Positions 53,733 to 64,000 of a stretch of 64,000 nucleotides of DNA are shown in pieces (the stretch's first letter is position 1; the number at the start of each line of letters is the position of its first letter). Position numbers and translations under genes: made by a program. The notes under the pieces were generated by a model. It saw nothing but the letters and a program-made list of their open reading frames with translations, was not told the DNA's origin and did not search any database. The DNA comes from Mycolicibacter virginiensis. GTDB taxonomy: Bacteria > Actinomycetota > Actinomycetes > Mycobacteriales > Mycobacteriaceae. The stretch spans positions 2,604,001 through 2,668,000 of the forward strand of contig NZ_CP092430.2 in assembly GCF_022374935.2 (NCBI RefSeq). The letters are read 5' to 3'.

Positions 53733-54640
53733 TTATCGAACTGCCGAACACCACCACCACCGCGATCAACAAGAAGCTCAACGCGATCCGCGAGCAGGTC
53801 GGTGCGGCGACGACGGGCCGGGTGCTGACGCTGATCATCGCGCTGGAAACAGACGCCCTGCTCGATGAGTCCATCGCGGCGGCCAACATCGCCAGCCAAG
53901 AACACCCGAGCCGGGTGATCGCGGTGGTCAGCAGCGACCCCGATGCCGGTGAGTCCCGCTTGGATGCCGAGGTGCGAATGTTCGGCGATGCGGGCGCCAG
54001 CGAGGTGGTGGTGCTCCGGCTGTACGGCCCGTTGGCCGGCCACGCCGACGCGGTCGTCGTGCCCTTCCTGCTGCCCGATATCCCGGTGGTCGCGTGGTGG
54101 CCCGATGTCGCGCCCGTGGCGCCGGCCACCGACCCGCTGGGGGCCCTGGCGTTGCGGCGAATCACCGACGCCACCAACGCCCCCGATCCCCGGGCGGCGA
54201 TCAACAGCCGCCGCGACGGCTACACCGCCGGTGACACGGACCTGTCGTGGAGTCGCATCACCTACTGGCGGGCGCTGCTCGCCTCCGCGCTGGATCAACC
54301 ACCGTTCGAGCCGATCCGCTCGGCGGTGGTCTCCGGGCTGGCGACCGAACCGGCCCTGGACATCCTGGCCGGCTGGCTGGCCAGTCGCATCGACGGCCCG
54401 GTGCGGCGTGCGGTCGGCGAATTGAAGATCGAATTGACCCGCGACAGCGAGACCGTGGCACTGAGCCGCCCCCAAGACGGGGTCACCGCCACTTTGAGCC
54501 GCACCGGAAGGCCGGCGGCACTGGTGCCGCTGCCCCGCCGGGTGACCGCGGAGTGTCTGGCTGAAGACCTGCGCCGGCTCGATGCCGACGTTATTTACGG
54601 CGCCGCGCTGACGGGCCTGGAAGAAGTGGAGTATCTGTGA
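53729..54640 (+). CDS. opcA: Glucose-6-phosphate dehydrogenase assembly protein OpcA
   Basis: A 303-residue partner needed for full G6PDH activity in actinobacteria and cyanobacteria. The opening [20 protein letters not shown] and the central [15 protein letters not shown] are typical. Tail-to-head overlaps on both sides (ATGA with zwf2, GTGA with pgl) keep its expression tied to the enzyme. No catalytic motif is expected. Confidence 0.95.
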   Translation: MIIELPNTTTTAINKKLNAIREQVGAATTGRVLTLIIALETDALLDESIAAANIASQEHPSRVIAVVSSDPDAGESRLDAEVRMFGDAGASEVVVLRLYGPLAGHADAVVVPFLLPDIPVVAWWPDVAPVAPATDPLGALALRRITDATNAPDPRAAINSRRDGYTAGDTDLSWSRITYWRALLASALDQPPFEPIRSAVVSGLATEPALDILAGWLASRIDGPVRRAVGELKIELTRDSETVALSRPQDGVTATLSRTGRPAALVPLPRRVTAECLAEDLRRLDADVIYGAALTGLEEVEYL

Positions 54641-55374
54641 TCGTTGCGACCTACCCCGACGCCGACGCGCTGGTCGCCGCTGCTGGTGACCGGCTGGCCA
54701 ATGCCGTCGAATTGGCCATCGCCGCGCGGGGCCGGGCGTTGGTGGTGCTGACCGGTGGCGGTAACGGTATCGCGTTGCTGCATCGCCTCGGCGAGCACGC
54801 CGCGCGGATCGATTGGACAAAGGTGCATCTGTTCTTCGGTGACGACCGCTTCGTTCCGGCGGACGACGCCGACCGCAACGACAAGCAGGCCCGCGAAGCG
54901 TTGTTGGGCCGCATCGAGATCCCGGCCGCCAACGTGCACGCCATGCCGGCCAGCGACGGTGACTACGGCGATGACCTCGACGCCGCCGCGCAGGCCTACC
55001 AGGAGGTGTTGGCGGCCAACGCCGAGCCGGGCCAGCCCGCGCCGGACTTCGACGTGCACCTGCTGGGTATGGGCCCCGAGGGGCACATCAACTCGCTGTT
55101 TCCCGACACCGCGGCCGTGAAGGAGACCACCCGGCTGGTGGTTGGGGTACCTGATTCACCCAAGCCGCCCCCGCGCCGAATCACGCTGACACTGCCCGCG
55201 ATCCAGCGCTCCCGCGAGGTGTGGCTGGTGGTAGCCGGTGAGTCCAAGGCCGAGGCGGTCGCCTCCGCCGTCGGTGGCGCCGACCCGATCGCGGTGCCCG
55301 CCGCCGGAGCCACGGGGCGTGAGCAGACGGTGTGGCTGCTCGACGAGGCGGCGGCATCGCAGCTGCCCGGCTAA
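54637..55374 (+). CDS. pgl: 6-phosphogluconolactonase
   Basis: A 245-residue cytosolic enzyme hydrolysing 6-phosphogluconolactone. Family motifs are [20 protein letters not shown], then [11 protein letters not shown] and [36 protein letters not shown] follows. The GTG start is inside the opcA stop codon. Last enzyme of the tkt-pgl operon; a small coiled-coil gene follows 13 bases downstream. Confidence 0.95.
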   Translation: MIVATYPDADALVAAAGDRLANAVELAIAARGRALVVLTGGGNGIALLHRLGEHAARIDWTKVHLFFGDDRFVPADDADRNDKQAREALLGRIEIPAANVHAMPASDGDYGDDLDAAAQAYQEVLAANAEPGQPAPDFDVHLLGMGPEGHINSLFPDTAAVKETTRLVVGVPDSPKPPPRRITLTLPAIQRSREVWLVVAGESKAEAVASAVGGADPIAVPAAGATGREQTVWLLDEAAASQLPG

Positions 55375-55387
55375 TGCGCACGTCATA

Positions 55388-55786
55388 ATGAGCGCTATGG
55401 CAGACAGAAGCTCAGGCACCGGCACGGAACGTAAGCGGCTCAAGACTTTGGCTCAGGCGGCGCTGAACGCCGACGTGACAGTGGGGCAGCTCGAGGATGT
55501 GCTCGGCGGTCTGGGCGGCACCATGAATGAGCTCAACAGTTCCTTGGCCAACCTCAACGCCACGATCGAGCGCCTCGGCGGCGGCCTGGATCACCTTGAG
55601 GAGACCATGGCGAGCCTGGATGATCTGGCCCGTCGCCTGGTGACGCTGATCGAACCGGTGGAGGCCATCGTCAACCGGATCGACTACCTGGTCGAAGTCG
55701 GCGAGACGGCGATGTCGCCACTGGCGGCGACCGAGAACGCCGTGCGCGGCGTGTTCAACGCCATGCGCAACCGGGTGGTGCGCTGA
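55388..55786 (+). CDS. Small coiled-coil protein, Rv1444c-like
   Basis: A 132-residue soluble protein with no catalytic motif. Residues about 35-95 are a regular heptad coiled coil (NELNSSLANLNATIERLGGG, then LDHLEETMASLDDLARRLVT). The C-terminal part (GETAMSPLAATENAVRGVFN) is less regular. A second ATG nine bases downstream (MADRSSGTG) is an alternative start. Position after pgl is that of Rv1444c. Operon placement hints at a link to the G6PDH-OpcA complex or the envelope, but no evidence decides. Confidence 0.75.
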   Translation: MSAMADRSSGTGTERKRLKTLAQAALNADVTVGQLEDVLGGLGGTMNELNSSLANLNATIERLGGGLDHLEETMASLDDLARRLVTLIEPVEAIVNRIDYLVEVGETAMSPLAATENAVRGVFNAMRNRVVR

Positions 55787-55808
55787 CGCGCGGCCGAACC
55801 CGGCCGGA

Positions 55809-55828
55809 CCGCGGCGTATTCGCCGCGG
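55809..55828. terminator. Perfect 8-bp hairpin between converging genes
   Basis: CCGCGGCG-TATT-CGCCGCGG forms a perfect stem with a four-base loop, located between the Rv1444c-like stop and the secG stop on the other strand. It is a strong candidate for a bidirectional terminator without a U-tract. Confidence 0.7.
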
Positions 55829-55838
55829 CCGGTCGGAA

Positions 55839-56072
55839 TCAGGCGTACTTGATGAGCAGGCCGACGGCGATGATGGAGATCAGCCAGATGGCGATGACGA
55901 AGTAGGTCAGCCGGTCCAGGTTCTTCTCGACCACCGTCGAGCCGGACAGGCTGGACTGCACACCGCCACCGAACAGGGTCGACAGGCCGCCACCCTTGGC
56001 GCGGTGCAGCAGCACCAGCAGAATCACCAGCAGGCTGGTGATCACCAAGAGAATCTGCAGCGTCAAGATCAT
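55839..56072 (-). CDS. secG: Preprotein translocase subunit SecG
   Basis: A 77-residue membrane protein with two helices (about 2-22 and 52-74) and the central conserved loop LHRAKGGGLSTLFGGG. It is the accessory channel subunit of SecYEG. The length equals that of M. tuberculosis SecG. It lies at the end of gap-pgk-tpiA-secG, 43 bases after the tpiA stop. Confidence 0.95.
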   Translation of the reverse strand: MILTLQILLVITSLLVILLVLLHRAKGGGLSTLFGGGVQSSLSGSTVVEKNLDRLTYFVIAIWLISIIAVGLLIKYA

Positions 56073-56115
56073 GCCGCTACCCTACCGTTCGCCCTGGGCC
56101 GGACCCGGCGCCGGG

Positions 56116-56901
56116 TCAAGGGAGGGGCCCGCCGGCTGCCAGCGCCGCCAGCATCGCGAACTGTTCGCCGTCGAGCGACGCTCCGCCGACCAAGCCGCCA
56201 TCGACATCGGGCTGACCGATGAGTTCTCCGACGTTCTTGGCGTTGACCGATCCGCCGTAGAGCACCCGGACGGTGTCGGCGATCTTGGGCGAGGCGAGCT
56301 TGCCCAGTTCGGCGCGCACGGCCGCACACACCTCCTGCGCGTCCGCCGCACCGGCCACCCGGCCGGTGCCGATGGCCCACACCGGTTCGTAGGCGATGAC
56401 GCTCGCACCGATCTGCTCGGCGCTCAGCCCGGCCAGCGAGCCGCGCAACTGCTCCAGGCAGTGCTCGACGTGGCTGCCGGCCTCCCGGATCTCCAGGTGC
56501 TCGCCGATGCAGATGATCGGGGTCAGGCCGTGCTTGAGGGCGGCGGCGGCCTTCGCGGCGACCAGCGCGTCGTCCTCGCCGTGGTAGCTGCGCCGCTCGG
56601 AGTGCCCGACCACGACGAAGGTGCAGCCCAGCTTGGCCAGGAACGCCCCGCTGACCTCGCCGGTGTAGGCGCCCGCGTCGTGCTGCGAGACGTCCTGGGC
56701 GCCGAAGGTCAGCCGAAGCTTGTCTCCGTCGACCAGGGTCTGCACGCTGCGCAGGTCGGTGAACGGCGGCAGCACCGTGACATCGACCTTGTCGAAGTAC
56801 TTGTCCGGCAGCGCAAAAGCCACCTTCTGCACCAGTGCGATGGCCTCGAAGTGGTTGAGGTTCATCTTCCAGTTGCCGGCAATCAGCGGCTTACGACTCA
56901 T
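56116..56901 (-). CDS. tpiA: Triosephosphate isomerase
   Basis: A 261-residue glycolytic enzyme interconverting dihydroxyacetone phosphate and glyceraldehyde 3-phosphate. Catalytic residues are visible: Asn-Lys in AGNWKMNLN, His in [10 protein letters not shown] and Glu in [12 protein letters not shown]. Loop 7 is [10 protein letters not shown]. The ATG overlaps the pgk stop by four bases. Confidence 0.98.
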   Translation of the reverse strand: MSRKPLIAGNWKMNLNHFEAIALVQKVAFALPDKYFDKVDVTVLPPFTDLRSVQTLVDGDKLRLTFGAQDVSQHDAGAYTGEVSGAFLAKLGCTFVVVGHSERRSYHGEDDALVAAKAAAALKHGLTPIICIGEHLEIREAGSHVEHCLEQLRGSLAGLSAEQIGASVIAYEPVWAIGTGRVAGAADAQEVCAAVRAELGKLASPKIADTVRVLYGGSVNAKNVGELIGQPDVDGGLVGGASLDGEQFAMLAALAAGGPLP

Positions 56902-58142
56902 TCCGAACCTCCGGTTTCCAGAACCTGCAGCCCTGGCAGTGGTTTGCCCTCAAGGTATTCCAAGGACGCCCCGCCGCCGGTGGAGATGTGCGAGAAACCG
57001 TCCTCACTCAGTCCCAGCGCCCGTACCGCCGCGGCGGAGTCGCCCCCGCCGACGACGCTGAAGGCGCCCTTTGCCGTGGCAGCTGCGATCGCTTCGGCCA
57101 CTCCCCGAGTGCCGGCCTCGAACGCCGGGAACTCGAACACGCCCATCGGCCCGTTCCAGAAGATGGTCTTGGCGTTGCCCAGTAGCGCGGCGAACCGCTC
57201 CACCGAACCGGGGCCGACGTCCAGGCCCATCTTTCCGTCCGGAATGGCGTCTGCGGCGACGACCTCGCCGGTGGCGGCGGCGTCGAACTTGTCGGCGACA
57301 ACGATGTCCACCGGCAACCGCAGTACGTCGGCGTATTCATCCAGCAGTTGCCGGCAGGTGTCCACCATGTCGGCCTCCAGCAGCGAAGTTCCGACCTCAA
57401 GGCCTTGGGCTGCCAGGAAGGTGAAGCACATGCCGCCGCCGATCACGATGCTGTCGGCCTTGGTCGCCAGCGACTTGATCACGCCCAGCTTGTCGGAGAC
57501 CTTCGACCCGCCCAGCACCACGGCGTAGGGCCGCTCGGTGGACTCGGTCAGCTGCTGCAGCACCTGGATCTCCGCGGCGACCAGCGTCCCGGCATACGAC
57601 GGCAACAGCGTGGCGATGTCGTAGACCGAGGCCTGCTTGCGGTGCACCACACCGAATCCGTCGGAGACGAACGCCCCCGGCGAACCATCCGGTGCGGCCA
57701 CCAGCTCGGCCAGCGCCCGGGCCAGAGCCAGGCGCTCGCTGTCGTCCTTGCTGGTCTCCCGCGCGTCGAAGCGGATGTTCTCCAGCAACAGGATGTCGCC
57801 GTCGGTCAGGCCTTCGGCGCGGGCCAGCGCGTCGGTGCCGACCACGTCACCGGCCAGCTGGACGTGCCGGCCCAACTGCTCGCCGAGCGCGGCCGCGACC
57901 GGCGCCAGCGACAGTTTGGGGTCCGGACCGTCCTTGGGCCGGCCCAGGTGGGCGGTCACCACGACCTTGGCGCCGGCCTCGACCAACGCGCGCAGCGTGG
58001 GCACCGAGGCGGTGATCCGGCCCAGGTCGGTGATCTTTCCATCGTCGAGCGGGACGTTCAGGTCGGAGCGCACCAGCACGCCCCGACCCGAAACACCCTC
58101 GGCGATCAGGTCAGAGACAGCCTTGACTGAAGACACAGCCAC
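56898..58142 (-). CDS. pgk: Phosphoglycerate kinase
   Basis: A 414-residue two-domain kinase making ATP from 1,3-bisphosphoglycerate. N-domain motifs are [14 protein letters not shown] and [10 protein letters not shown]-domain motifs are [14 protein letters not shown], then [15 protein letters not shown] and [11 protein letters not shown]. The start is GTG 58142, 7 bases after the gap stop; a second GTG two codons later is possible. Middle gene of the gap-pgk-tpiA operon. Confidence 0.98.
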   Translation of the reverse strand: MAVSSVKAVSDLIAEGVSGRGVLVRSDLNVPLDDGKITDLGRITASVPTLRALVEAGAKVVVTAHLGRPKDGPDPKLSLAPVAAALGEQLGRHVQLAGDVVGTDALARAEGLTDGDILLLENIRFDARETSKDDSERLALARALAELVAAPDGSPGAFVSDGFGVVHRKQASVYDIATLLPSYAGTLVAAEIQVLQQLTESTERPYAVVLGGSKVSDKLGVIKSLATKADSIVIGGGMCFTFLAAQGLEVGTSLLEADMVDTCRQLLDEYADVLRLPVDIVVADKFDAAATGEVVAADAIPDGKMGLDVGPGSVERFAALLGNAKTIFWNGPMGVFEFPAFEAGTRGVAEAIAAATAKGAFSVVGGGDSAAAVRALGLSEDGFSHISTGGGASLEYLEGKPLPGLQVLETGGSE

Positions 58143-58149
58143 GATCGCG

Positions 58150-59190
<1,041 letters not shown>

Positions 59191-59216
59191 TTAGATTGCT
59201 GGTGTATTCGGCCGTC

Positions 59217-59222
59217 AGCCTA
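59217..59222 (-). promoter_or_regulatory. Probable gap operon promoter -10 element
   Basis: TAGGCT on the minus strand would start transcription near 59210, leaving a leader of about 38 bases with a GAGGAGA ribosome site. It overlaps the edge of the diverged repeat at 59219-59258. Confidence 0.4.
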
Positions 59223-59258
59223 GCCGGGATTGCGAACGCGGCGAAGCCGGGTAAAGCA
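59219..59258. repeat. Diverged third copy of the qor/PPE intergenic repeat
   Basis: Starting CCTAGCCGGGATTGCGAACG and continuing CGGCGAAGCCGGG, this matches the 38-base repeat near 43814-43906 at most positions, with a short insertion near the right end. It lies between gap and the DUF3556-type gene, on the gap promoter. Confidence 0.6.
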
Positions 59259-59275
59259 GGTCCCGGCCATCAACG

Positions 59276-61036
59276 CTAGTGCGTGACCGAGCCCACAGGA
59301 CCCTCGGTACGGCGGACGGGCAGCTCGTCGCCGGGTTCGGGCCAGGGCTGGCGGCTGAGCATGTCAGCCACGGCCACGTAACCGGCTTCTATCAGCCCGG
59401 ATTTGGCGTCGACAATCCGGTAGGCCTGCTCTTTGCGGTGGATGGGCTGGCCTTCGAGCACGATCACCCGCAGGTCACCCTCGGCGAACTGACAGCGGCG
59501 CTGCACGGCCGCGAGCAGCTGCTCGTTGTGAAGGTGGCCTTCACCGAAGTTCCACCCGATCAGCGGACCGGCGATGATCTCGCCGTCGCGAATGCTGTAG
59601 TCGGCCACGTTGGCCGCTCCATTCAACGCTCGGGGCAGCAGACCGTTCAGCGCCCGACCCTGCAGATGCATGGCTCGGAATGCTCCCGGGACTTTGTCGG
59701 CGACGAGGTCGGCGGTGGACTGGTCATAGAACTTCGCCAATTGGTTGATGACCAGCGCCGAGCTCTTGACCACGTTGGTCTCCACGATGTCCTCGGTGCC
59801 GGCGCGGAAGCACCAGAAGCTGGCCGCCCAGTTTCCGGCGTAGTAGCGCATGGCCGGAAGGAACGAAATCTGCTGCGGAAACATGTTTCCGGCGACCGGG
59901 ATCACGATGAGTCCGATGAACAGGATGGCCATCAACAACGGCGACCGCAGGTCATAGACGCTGACTTCGGGGTGCTGTCCGAATAGGAAGAACAGCGAGA
60001 ATCCGAAGAACACATTCCATTCCAACGGGACTCCCATCGGGAGGTTGGACAGGATGTTGAGGTGAAAGACCACCATGAACGCGATCAAGAACCAGCGCCA
60101 CGGGTGATCGCCGGCGACGAGCACCAGTAGCGCCGGTACGACGAACTCGGCTGTAGTGCCGCCGACGTGCGCCATCAGCTGCGGTATCCGGGTAGGGCGC
60201 AGGTCGTTGACGTGATCGCGGTACATCCGGTGTTTGAGCCCGGTGAAGATCTTTGCGCGCAGCAGGGCATTGTTGCTCGTCATCACCGCGACCACATAGG
60301 GAAAGTGGTGGTTGAGCTTGGAGGTGGCCGCACCCCACCACAGCCCGAGGATGATGAGCTTGAACGCGGCCATCTGGTCGACGTAGGGAAAGAAGAACAC
60401 CAGCAACGTCAGGCCGTAGTGCTCGGCGCGGGCGGCCAGGAAGATCGTCTTGTCCCGCAGGCCCAGGAGCACCAGTGCGACCGCCATCGGCGCCACCACC
60501 ACCGGGTCCAACAGACCTACCGGGCCGGGATCGCCCTGCCCAGCTGACAGCAACGCCCAGACACCGGAACCCAATACGGCGGCATACAACGCGATATCGA
60601 CTACGGTGCGGGAATCGCCGCGGGTGAACGGGACCTTGTCGGGCCAGGGCGGCAATCGGATGGTGTTGGGCCGCAACCAGTACAGGACACCGCCGATGGG
60701 CGGCCAGAACCGGGCGGTCAGCGGGCCGGATCCGCAGCCCAATCCCAGGATCTCGAACAGCAGGCTGAAGACGACGAGCTTCTGATAGACGATCGGTTGG
60801 GTCCACCAGTCGGCGATGTGGCCGAGCTCGCCCAGGCCCGGGGTCAGTGCGATGACCGCCGCGGCGCCTGCGACGTAGGCCGCGACCTTGACCAGGTAGA
60901 TCAGGTAGACACCGGACGGGGTGCCGAAACCCTGTTCGGCCCAGTGCCTGCTGCACACCTGGATCCGCTTCGGCCATGGGGTGGCGCGCCACGTTTCGGG
61001 GTCGACGTCGGGAACCGTCGGTTTGATGAACCCCAT
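59276..61036 (-). CDS. Large membrane protein, DUF3556-type
   Basis: A 586-residue protein. The N-terminus is soluble (MGFIKPTVPDVDPETW), with about nine helices between residues 45 and 390 and a soluble C-terminal part of about 190 residues. Recognisable stretches are WWGAATSKLNHHFPYVVAVM, MYRDHVNDLRPTRIPQLMAH and SNLPMGVPLEWNVFFG. The HH pair and the PLEWN segment recall HTTM/vitamin K carboxylase-like membrane enzymes, but this is only a resemblance. I recall the family as the mycobacterial DUF3556 proteins. The function is unknown. The ATG at 61036 is used. A GT-C gene is divergent upstream. Confidence 0.7.
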   Translation of the reverse strand: MGFIKPTVPDVDPETWRATPWPKRIQVCSRHWAEQGFGTPSGVYLIYLVKVAAYVAGAAAVIALTPGLGELGHIADWWTQPIVYQKLVVFSLLFEILGLGCGSGPLTARFWPPIGGVLYWLRPNTIRLPPWPDKVPFTRGDSRTVVDIALYAAVLGSGVWALLSAGQGDPGPVGLLDPVVVAPMAVALVLLGLRDKTIFLAARAEHYGLTLLVFFFPYVDQMAAFKLIILGLWWGAATSKLNHHFPYVVAVMTSNNALLRAKIFTGLKHRMYRDHVNDLRPTRIPQLMAHVGGTTAEFVVPALLVLVAGDHPWRWFLIAFMVVFHLNILSNLPMGVPLEWNVFFGFSLFFLFGQHPEVSVYDLRSPLLMAILFIGLIVIPVAGNMFPQQISFLPAMRYYAGNWAASFWCFRAGTEDIVETNVVKSSALVINQLAKFYDQSTADLVADKVPGAFRAMHLQGRALNGLLPRALNGAANVADYSIRDGEIIAGPLIGWNFGEGHLHNEQLLAAVQRRCQFAEGDLRVIVLEGQPIHRKEQAYRIVDAKSGLIEAGYVAVADMLSRQPWPEPGDELPVRRTEGPVGSVTH

Positions 61037-61243
61037 GCTGTCCTCACTCCCTGCCGTGTGCCGCGTTCAGTTATAGCCGTACGCGCAGGCGTGCGAAGCG
61101 ATTTGAGGCTGCTCAGCCTGGTACCCATGTCGATGCCGGGGGCCGCACCCGCTCCTGAGAGCCACGCCGTTCACTATCGCTGGGTTGCCACACCTAGGAT
61201 CTGCCTTCAGCACATTTTTACCTGCGGGACGGCGGTCGAGTCA

Positions 61244-62752
61244 TTGGGCGATTCAACGGTTGCAATTCGTCCCGCGATAGCTTGGCGGCCAGTGGCGATT
61301 GTGGCGGCTGCGGTCGCCATGGTGCACGTGGCGGTAGCGACGCGATACGGCTGGTTTCCCGATGAATTCTATTTCGTAATTTGCGGCCGCCACCCGGCGT
61401 GGGGATATGTCGATCAACCACCCCTGGTGCCGCTGCTCGCGCATGCCGCCGAAGCTCTCCCCGGTGGTGGTCTATTCACGGTGCGGTTGTTGGCTATTAC
61501 CGCGCACGTCGGGTGCGTTGTGTCGGCGGCTCTGCTGGCGGCGGAATTCGGCGGCCGTCGTCTGGCCCAGGTCATGGCTGCCGCCGCCGTTGCAGCCTGT
61601 CCGGCATTCGTCGGCCTCTCCATGTTTTTCGGCCCAACAGTCACCGATCAATTGGTCTGGCTGACCGTGCTCACGCTGGTGGCGCGGGCACTACGCCTCG
61701 ACACCACGCCATCCTGGCTACTTGCCGGCGCGGCCGCCGGAATCGGGCTGGAGAATAAACACACCGCCGTAGTACTGATTGCTGGAATCGCCGCGGGCCT
61801 GGTGATGTTCCGGCGCGAGACGCTGCGTACACCACGGCCCTGGCTTGCCGCCGGCCTGGCGGTTCTCGTCGCCGCCCCAAACCTTTGGTGGATGGCGCAG
61901 CATGGGTGGCCGAATCTGCAGTTTGCGCGGATGATCTCGCAACATTCGCGCGACACGCTGGGTTCATTGATTCAACTGCCACTGCTGACAATCGGGCTTG
62001 CCGGCCCGCTACTGGTGGTGCTCTGGGTGTTCGGGATCCGATGGTTGGCGTCACCGGCCCAGCGTGAGCATCGTTGGACCTTGGTCGTGGTTGCGGTCGC
62101 ATTGGTCATCTTCACCTGCGCTAGCGGCCGGCCCTACTACGCGGCCCCGGTGTTCGCAGTGCTGTTCGCGGCCGGAGCAGTACGTGTCGAGTCCGCTCGT
62201 ACAGCCCGCTTGCATCTCAACGGAATGGGCGAGCATGGCTGGCCGCCGCTGCGCTGGACGGCCACTCTTGCGGCGTCGTTCGTGGGCGCCGTTCTGCTGT
62301 GCCTGCCGGTGCTGCCGGTCTCGACGGCCCAGGCGTTGCGCTCGATCAACCCGTGGCTTGCCTCGACATACGGCTGGCCGCAGTTCACCAAACAGGTCGT
62401 CGCCGCGGCTTCATCGCTGCCCGCACACGTTCCGATCTTCACCGGTTACTACACCGAAGCCGGCGCGTTGAGCATTCTGGGGCCAGCCGCCGACCTTCGC
62501 CATCCGGTTTACAGCGCGCATAACAACTACGCCCTGTGGGGCCCGCCGAAGGGCCGCCCGGACACCGTGCTTTGCGTGGGCGACTTCCCGCGCAGTTACC
62601 TACTTGAGTACTGGTCCGAAGTGACGGAATTGGCGCCGATCATCGCCGACGATGGCGAACACACCTGGGAAACCGATCGCACGATTTATCTGTGTCAGCA
62701 GCCTCGCGGCACCTGGGCCGAAATGTGGCCATCCCTTAGCCATTTCCACTGA
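61244..62752 (+). CDS. GT-C family glycosyltransferase (GT39/ArnT-like)
   Basis: A polytopic protein of about 502 residues. Its first extracytoplasmic loop has the acidic GT-C motif YGWFPDEFYFVICGRHPAWG followed by YVDQPPLVPLLAHAAE, as in GT39/GT83 enzymes that transfer sugars from polyprenyl phosphates. At least ten helices follow; the C-terminal 110 residues are soluble. The acceptor and sugar are unknown. The start is uncertain: TTG 61244 gives a short cytosolic N-terminus, while ATG 61127 would add 39 non-hydrophobic residues. It is divergent from the DUF3556-type gene and convergent with whiA. Confidence 0.82.
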   Translation: MGDSTVAIRPAIAWRPVAIVAAAVAMVHVAVATRYGWFPDEFYFVICGRHPAWGYVDQPPLVPLLAHAAEALPGGGLFTVRLLAITAHVGCVVSAALLAAEFGGRRLAQVMAAAAVAACPAFVGLSMFFGPTVTDQLVWLTVLTLVARALRLDTTPSWLLAGAAAGIGLENKHTAVVLIAGIAAGLVMFRRETLRTPRPWLAAGLAVLVAAPNLWWMAQHGWPNLQFARMISQHSRDTLGSLIQLPLLTIGLAGPLLVVLWVFGIRWLASPAQREHRWTLVVVAVALVIFTCASGRPYYAAPVFAVLFAAGAVRVESARTARLHLNGMGEHGWPPLRWTATLAASFVGAVLLCLPVLPVSTAQALRSINPWLASTYGWPQFTKQVVAAASSLPAHVPIFTGYYTEAGALSILGPAADLRHPVYSAHNNYALWGPPKGRPDTVLCVGDFPRSYLLEYWSEVTELAPIIADDGEHTWETDRTIYLCQQPRGTWAEMWPSLSHFH

Positions 62753-62770
62753 CGGCTAACGCCGGACCCG

Positions 62771-63748
62771 CTAGGCGTCTTCGAGCAGCTCTGGGGTGAC
62801 CGCCGACTCGGTGTCGGGAATGCCGTCCTGCTTGGCCTTGCGGTCGGCCATCGACAGCAGCCGCCGGATGCGTCCTGCCACCGCGTCTTTGGTCATCGGC
62901 GGGTCAGCCAGCCGACCCAGCTCCTCCAGGGAAGCCTGCCGGTGCTCAACGCGCAGCTTGCCGGCCGAAGCCAGATGATCGGGCACGGTGTCGCCGAGGA
63001 TCGCCAGCGCCCGTTCCACCCGCGCCGCCGCCGCCACGGCCGCCCGCGCGGAGCGGCGCAGGTTGGCGTCGTCGAAGTTGGCCAGCCGGTTAGCGGTCGC
63101 CCGCACCTCGCGGCGGATCCGACGCTCTTCCCAGACCAGCCTGGTGTCTTGGGCACCCATACGGGTCAGCAGCGCCCCGATCGCCTCGCCGTCGCGCACC
63201 ACCACCCGGTCCGCGCCCCGCACCTCGCGGGCCTTGGCACTGACCCCGAGCCGGCGCGCCGCGCCGACCAGTGCCAGGGCGGCCTCCGGGCCCGGGCAGC
63301 CGATCTCCAGGGCCGACGAGCGGCCCGGCTCGGTCAGGGATCCGTGCGCCAAAAAGGCTCCCCGCCAGGCAGCTTCGGCGTCAGCGACACTGCCACCGAC
63401 AACTTGGGCTGGCAGGCCCCGCACCGGGCGCCCGCGCAGGTCCAACAGCCCGGTCTGACGGGCCAGAGCTTCACCGTCCTTCGTCACGCGCAGCACATAG
63501 CGGGTGCTCTTGCGCATCCCGCTGGCGGTGAGCACATGCACGATCGCGTTGTAGCCGTACAGGTCGAAGATGTCCTTGCGCAGCCGCCGCGCGATGACCC
63601 CCAGGTCCACCTCGGCTTCGACCACGACCCGACCGGCCACGATGTGCAGTCCGCCGGCGAAGCGCAGCAGCGCCGCGACCTCGGCGCGGCGTGCACTCAC
63701 CGAACTGACCACGAGACGGCTCAGCTCGTCCTTGACTTCGGCCGTCAT
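62771..63748 (-). CDS. whiA: Sporulation-type regulator WhiA
   Basis: A 325-residue DNA-binding protein combining a LAGLIDADG homing-endonuclease-like domain (about 1-220, no longer catalytic) and a C-terminal helix-turn-helix ([20 protein letters not shown], then [14 protein letters not shown]). In actinobacteria WhiA works with WhiB on cell-division genes. The ATG at 63748 is used to match the homologous start ([13 protein letters not shown]). The start overlaps the yvcK stop (ATGA), the usual uvrC-yvcK-whiA arrangement. Confidence 0.96.
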   Translation of the reverse strand: MTAEVKDELSRLVVSSVSARRAEVAALLRFAGGLHIVAGRVVVEAEVDLGVIARRLRKDIFDLYGYNAIVHVLTASGMRKSTRYVLRVTKDGEALARQTGLLDLRGRPVRGLPAQVVGGSVADAEAAWRGAFLAHGSLTEPGRSSALEIGCPGPEAALALVGAARRLGVSAKAREVRGADRVVVRDGEAIGALLTRMGAQDTRLVWEERRIRREVRATANRLANFDDANLRRSARAAVAAAARVERALAILGDTVPDHLASAGKLRVEHRQASLEELGRLADPPMTKDAVAGRIRRLLSMADRKAKQDGIPDTESAVTPELLEDA

Positions 63749-64000
63749 CGCCACGACTTGTCACCTCCCGGCCCGAGCCCGCTCGGTCCACTCACGCCGG
63801 ATTGCCGGCCCCCGCCCTCGGCATGCGTCGCGACCGGTGTCGGAACGGTCAACGTCGATACGTCGATGCTCCGAACCCCGTCCAGCGCCGCCGCCAACTT
63901 TCCTGGGTCATGTAAAGGTGTACCAGGTCGCGCCACGTCCACGAACCGAACCTCGGCAGCGAACAACGTGGCGGCACGCCGCAGCTGCTCACGCTCGCGT
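63745..64000 (-). CDS. yvcK: YvcK/CuvA-family protein (partial, C-terminal end only)
   Basis: Only the last 84 residues are inside the window. The readable frame continues open to base 64000 ([20 protein letters not shown], then [20 protein letters not shown]). The remaining tail is Gly/Ser/Pro-rich. Position immediately upstream of whiA with an ATGA overlap identifies it as the UDP-sugar-binding YvcK/CuvA protein (Rv1422-like), which links carbon metabolism to cell-wall growth. The nucleotide-sugar-binding core lies outside the window. Confidence 0.75.
   Translation of the reverse strand, partial: REREQLRRAATLFAAEVRFVDVARPGTPLHDPGKLAAALDGVRSIDVSTLTVPTPVATHAEGGGRQSGVSGPSGLGPGGDKSWR

Overview
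The window is a stretch of mycobacterial chromosome. It is GC-rich and has long runs of overlapping genes. The gene content is diagnostic of Mycobacteriaceae: fabG1-inhA, ripA/ripB, mptB, a SufR-led suf operon, PPE proteins, and a tkt-tal-zwf2-opcA-pgl cluster. Read right to left, the order follows M. tuberculosis H37Rv from about Rv1422 (yvcK) to Rv1493 (mutB), with local insertions and losses. SufB has no intein, feoAB is present, and a PPE pair sits where I recall PE_PGRS genes in M. tuberculosis. This suggests a non-tuberculous mycobacterium; I cannot name the species. Gene order and M. tuberculosis comparisons are from memory, not from a search.

Layout. 1-3547: methylmalonyl-CoA mutase (mutB cut by the left edge, mutA). 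3716-8691: a VTT-domain membrane protein, a feoA-feoB-Nfu iron operon, a Ddn-like protein and an unusual aquaporin. 8702-11589: DoxX-like, SPFH and NfeD membrane proteins and an Rv1486c-type protein. 11812-14455: hemZ, inhA and fabG1 (haem synthesis and FAS-II). 14558-19968: the MoxR1/DUF58/VWA module and the peptidoglycan hydrolases RipB and RipA. 20222-24539: an Rv1476-type protein, aconitase with its repressor AcnR, and a small HTH protein. 24625-31035: an ABC-F ATPase, an enoyl-CoA hydratase, thioredoxin, a secreted duplicated-domain protein, a Tat lipoprotein amidohydrolase and an MBL-fold protein. 31038-37544: sufR-B-D-C-S-U-T. 37685-42146: mptB, an ABC exporter and ctaA. 42102-48696: an Rv1455-type protein, a quinone oxidoreductase, two PPE-PPW proteins, a Nudix hydrolase and ctaB. 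48926-55786: pentose phosphate genes. 55839-59172: secG and the gap-pgk-tpiA operon. 59276-62752: a DUF3556-type membrane protein and a GT-C glycosyltransferase. 62771-64000: whiA and the end of yvcK.

Iron and Fe-S biology recur: Feo uptake with an Nfu carrier, the Suf machinery under a SufR operator, ferrochelatase, CtaA/CtaB haem modification, and aconitase with both an AcnR box and an IdeR-like box in its promoter. A Fur/Zur-type palindrome precedes the PPE operon. Envelope genes (fabG1-inhA, ripAB, mptB) make up most of the rest.

No intergenic stretch exceeds about 255 bases. I saw no tRNA, rRNA, CRISPR array, insertion sequence or prophage. The non-coding signals I could support are short palindromes, tandem and interspersed repeats, and hairpins between converging genes.
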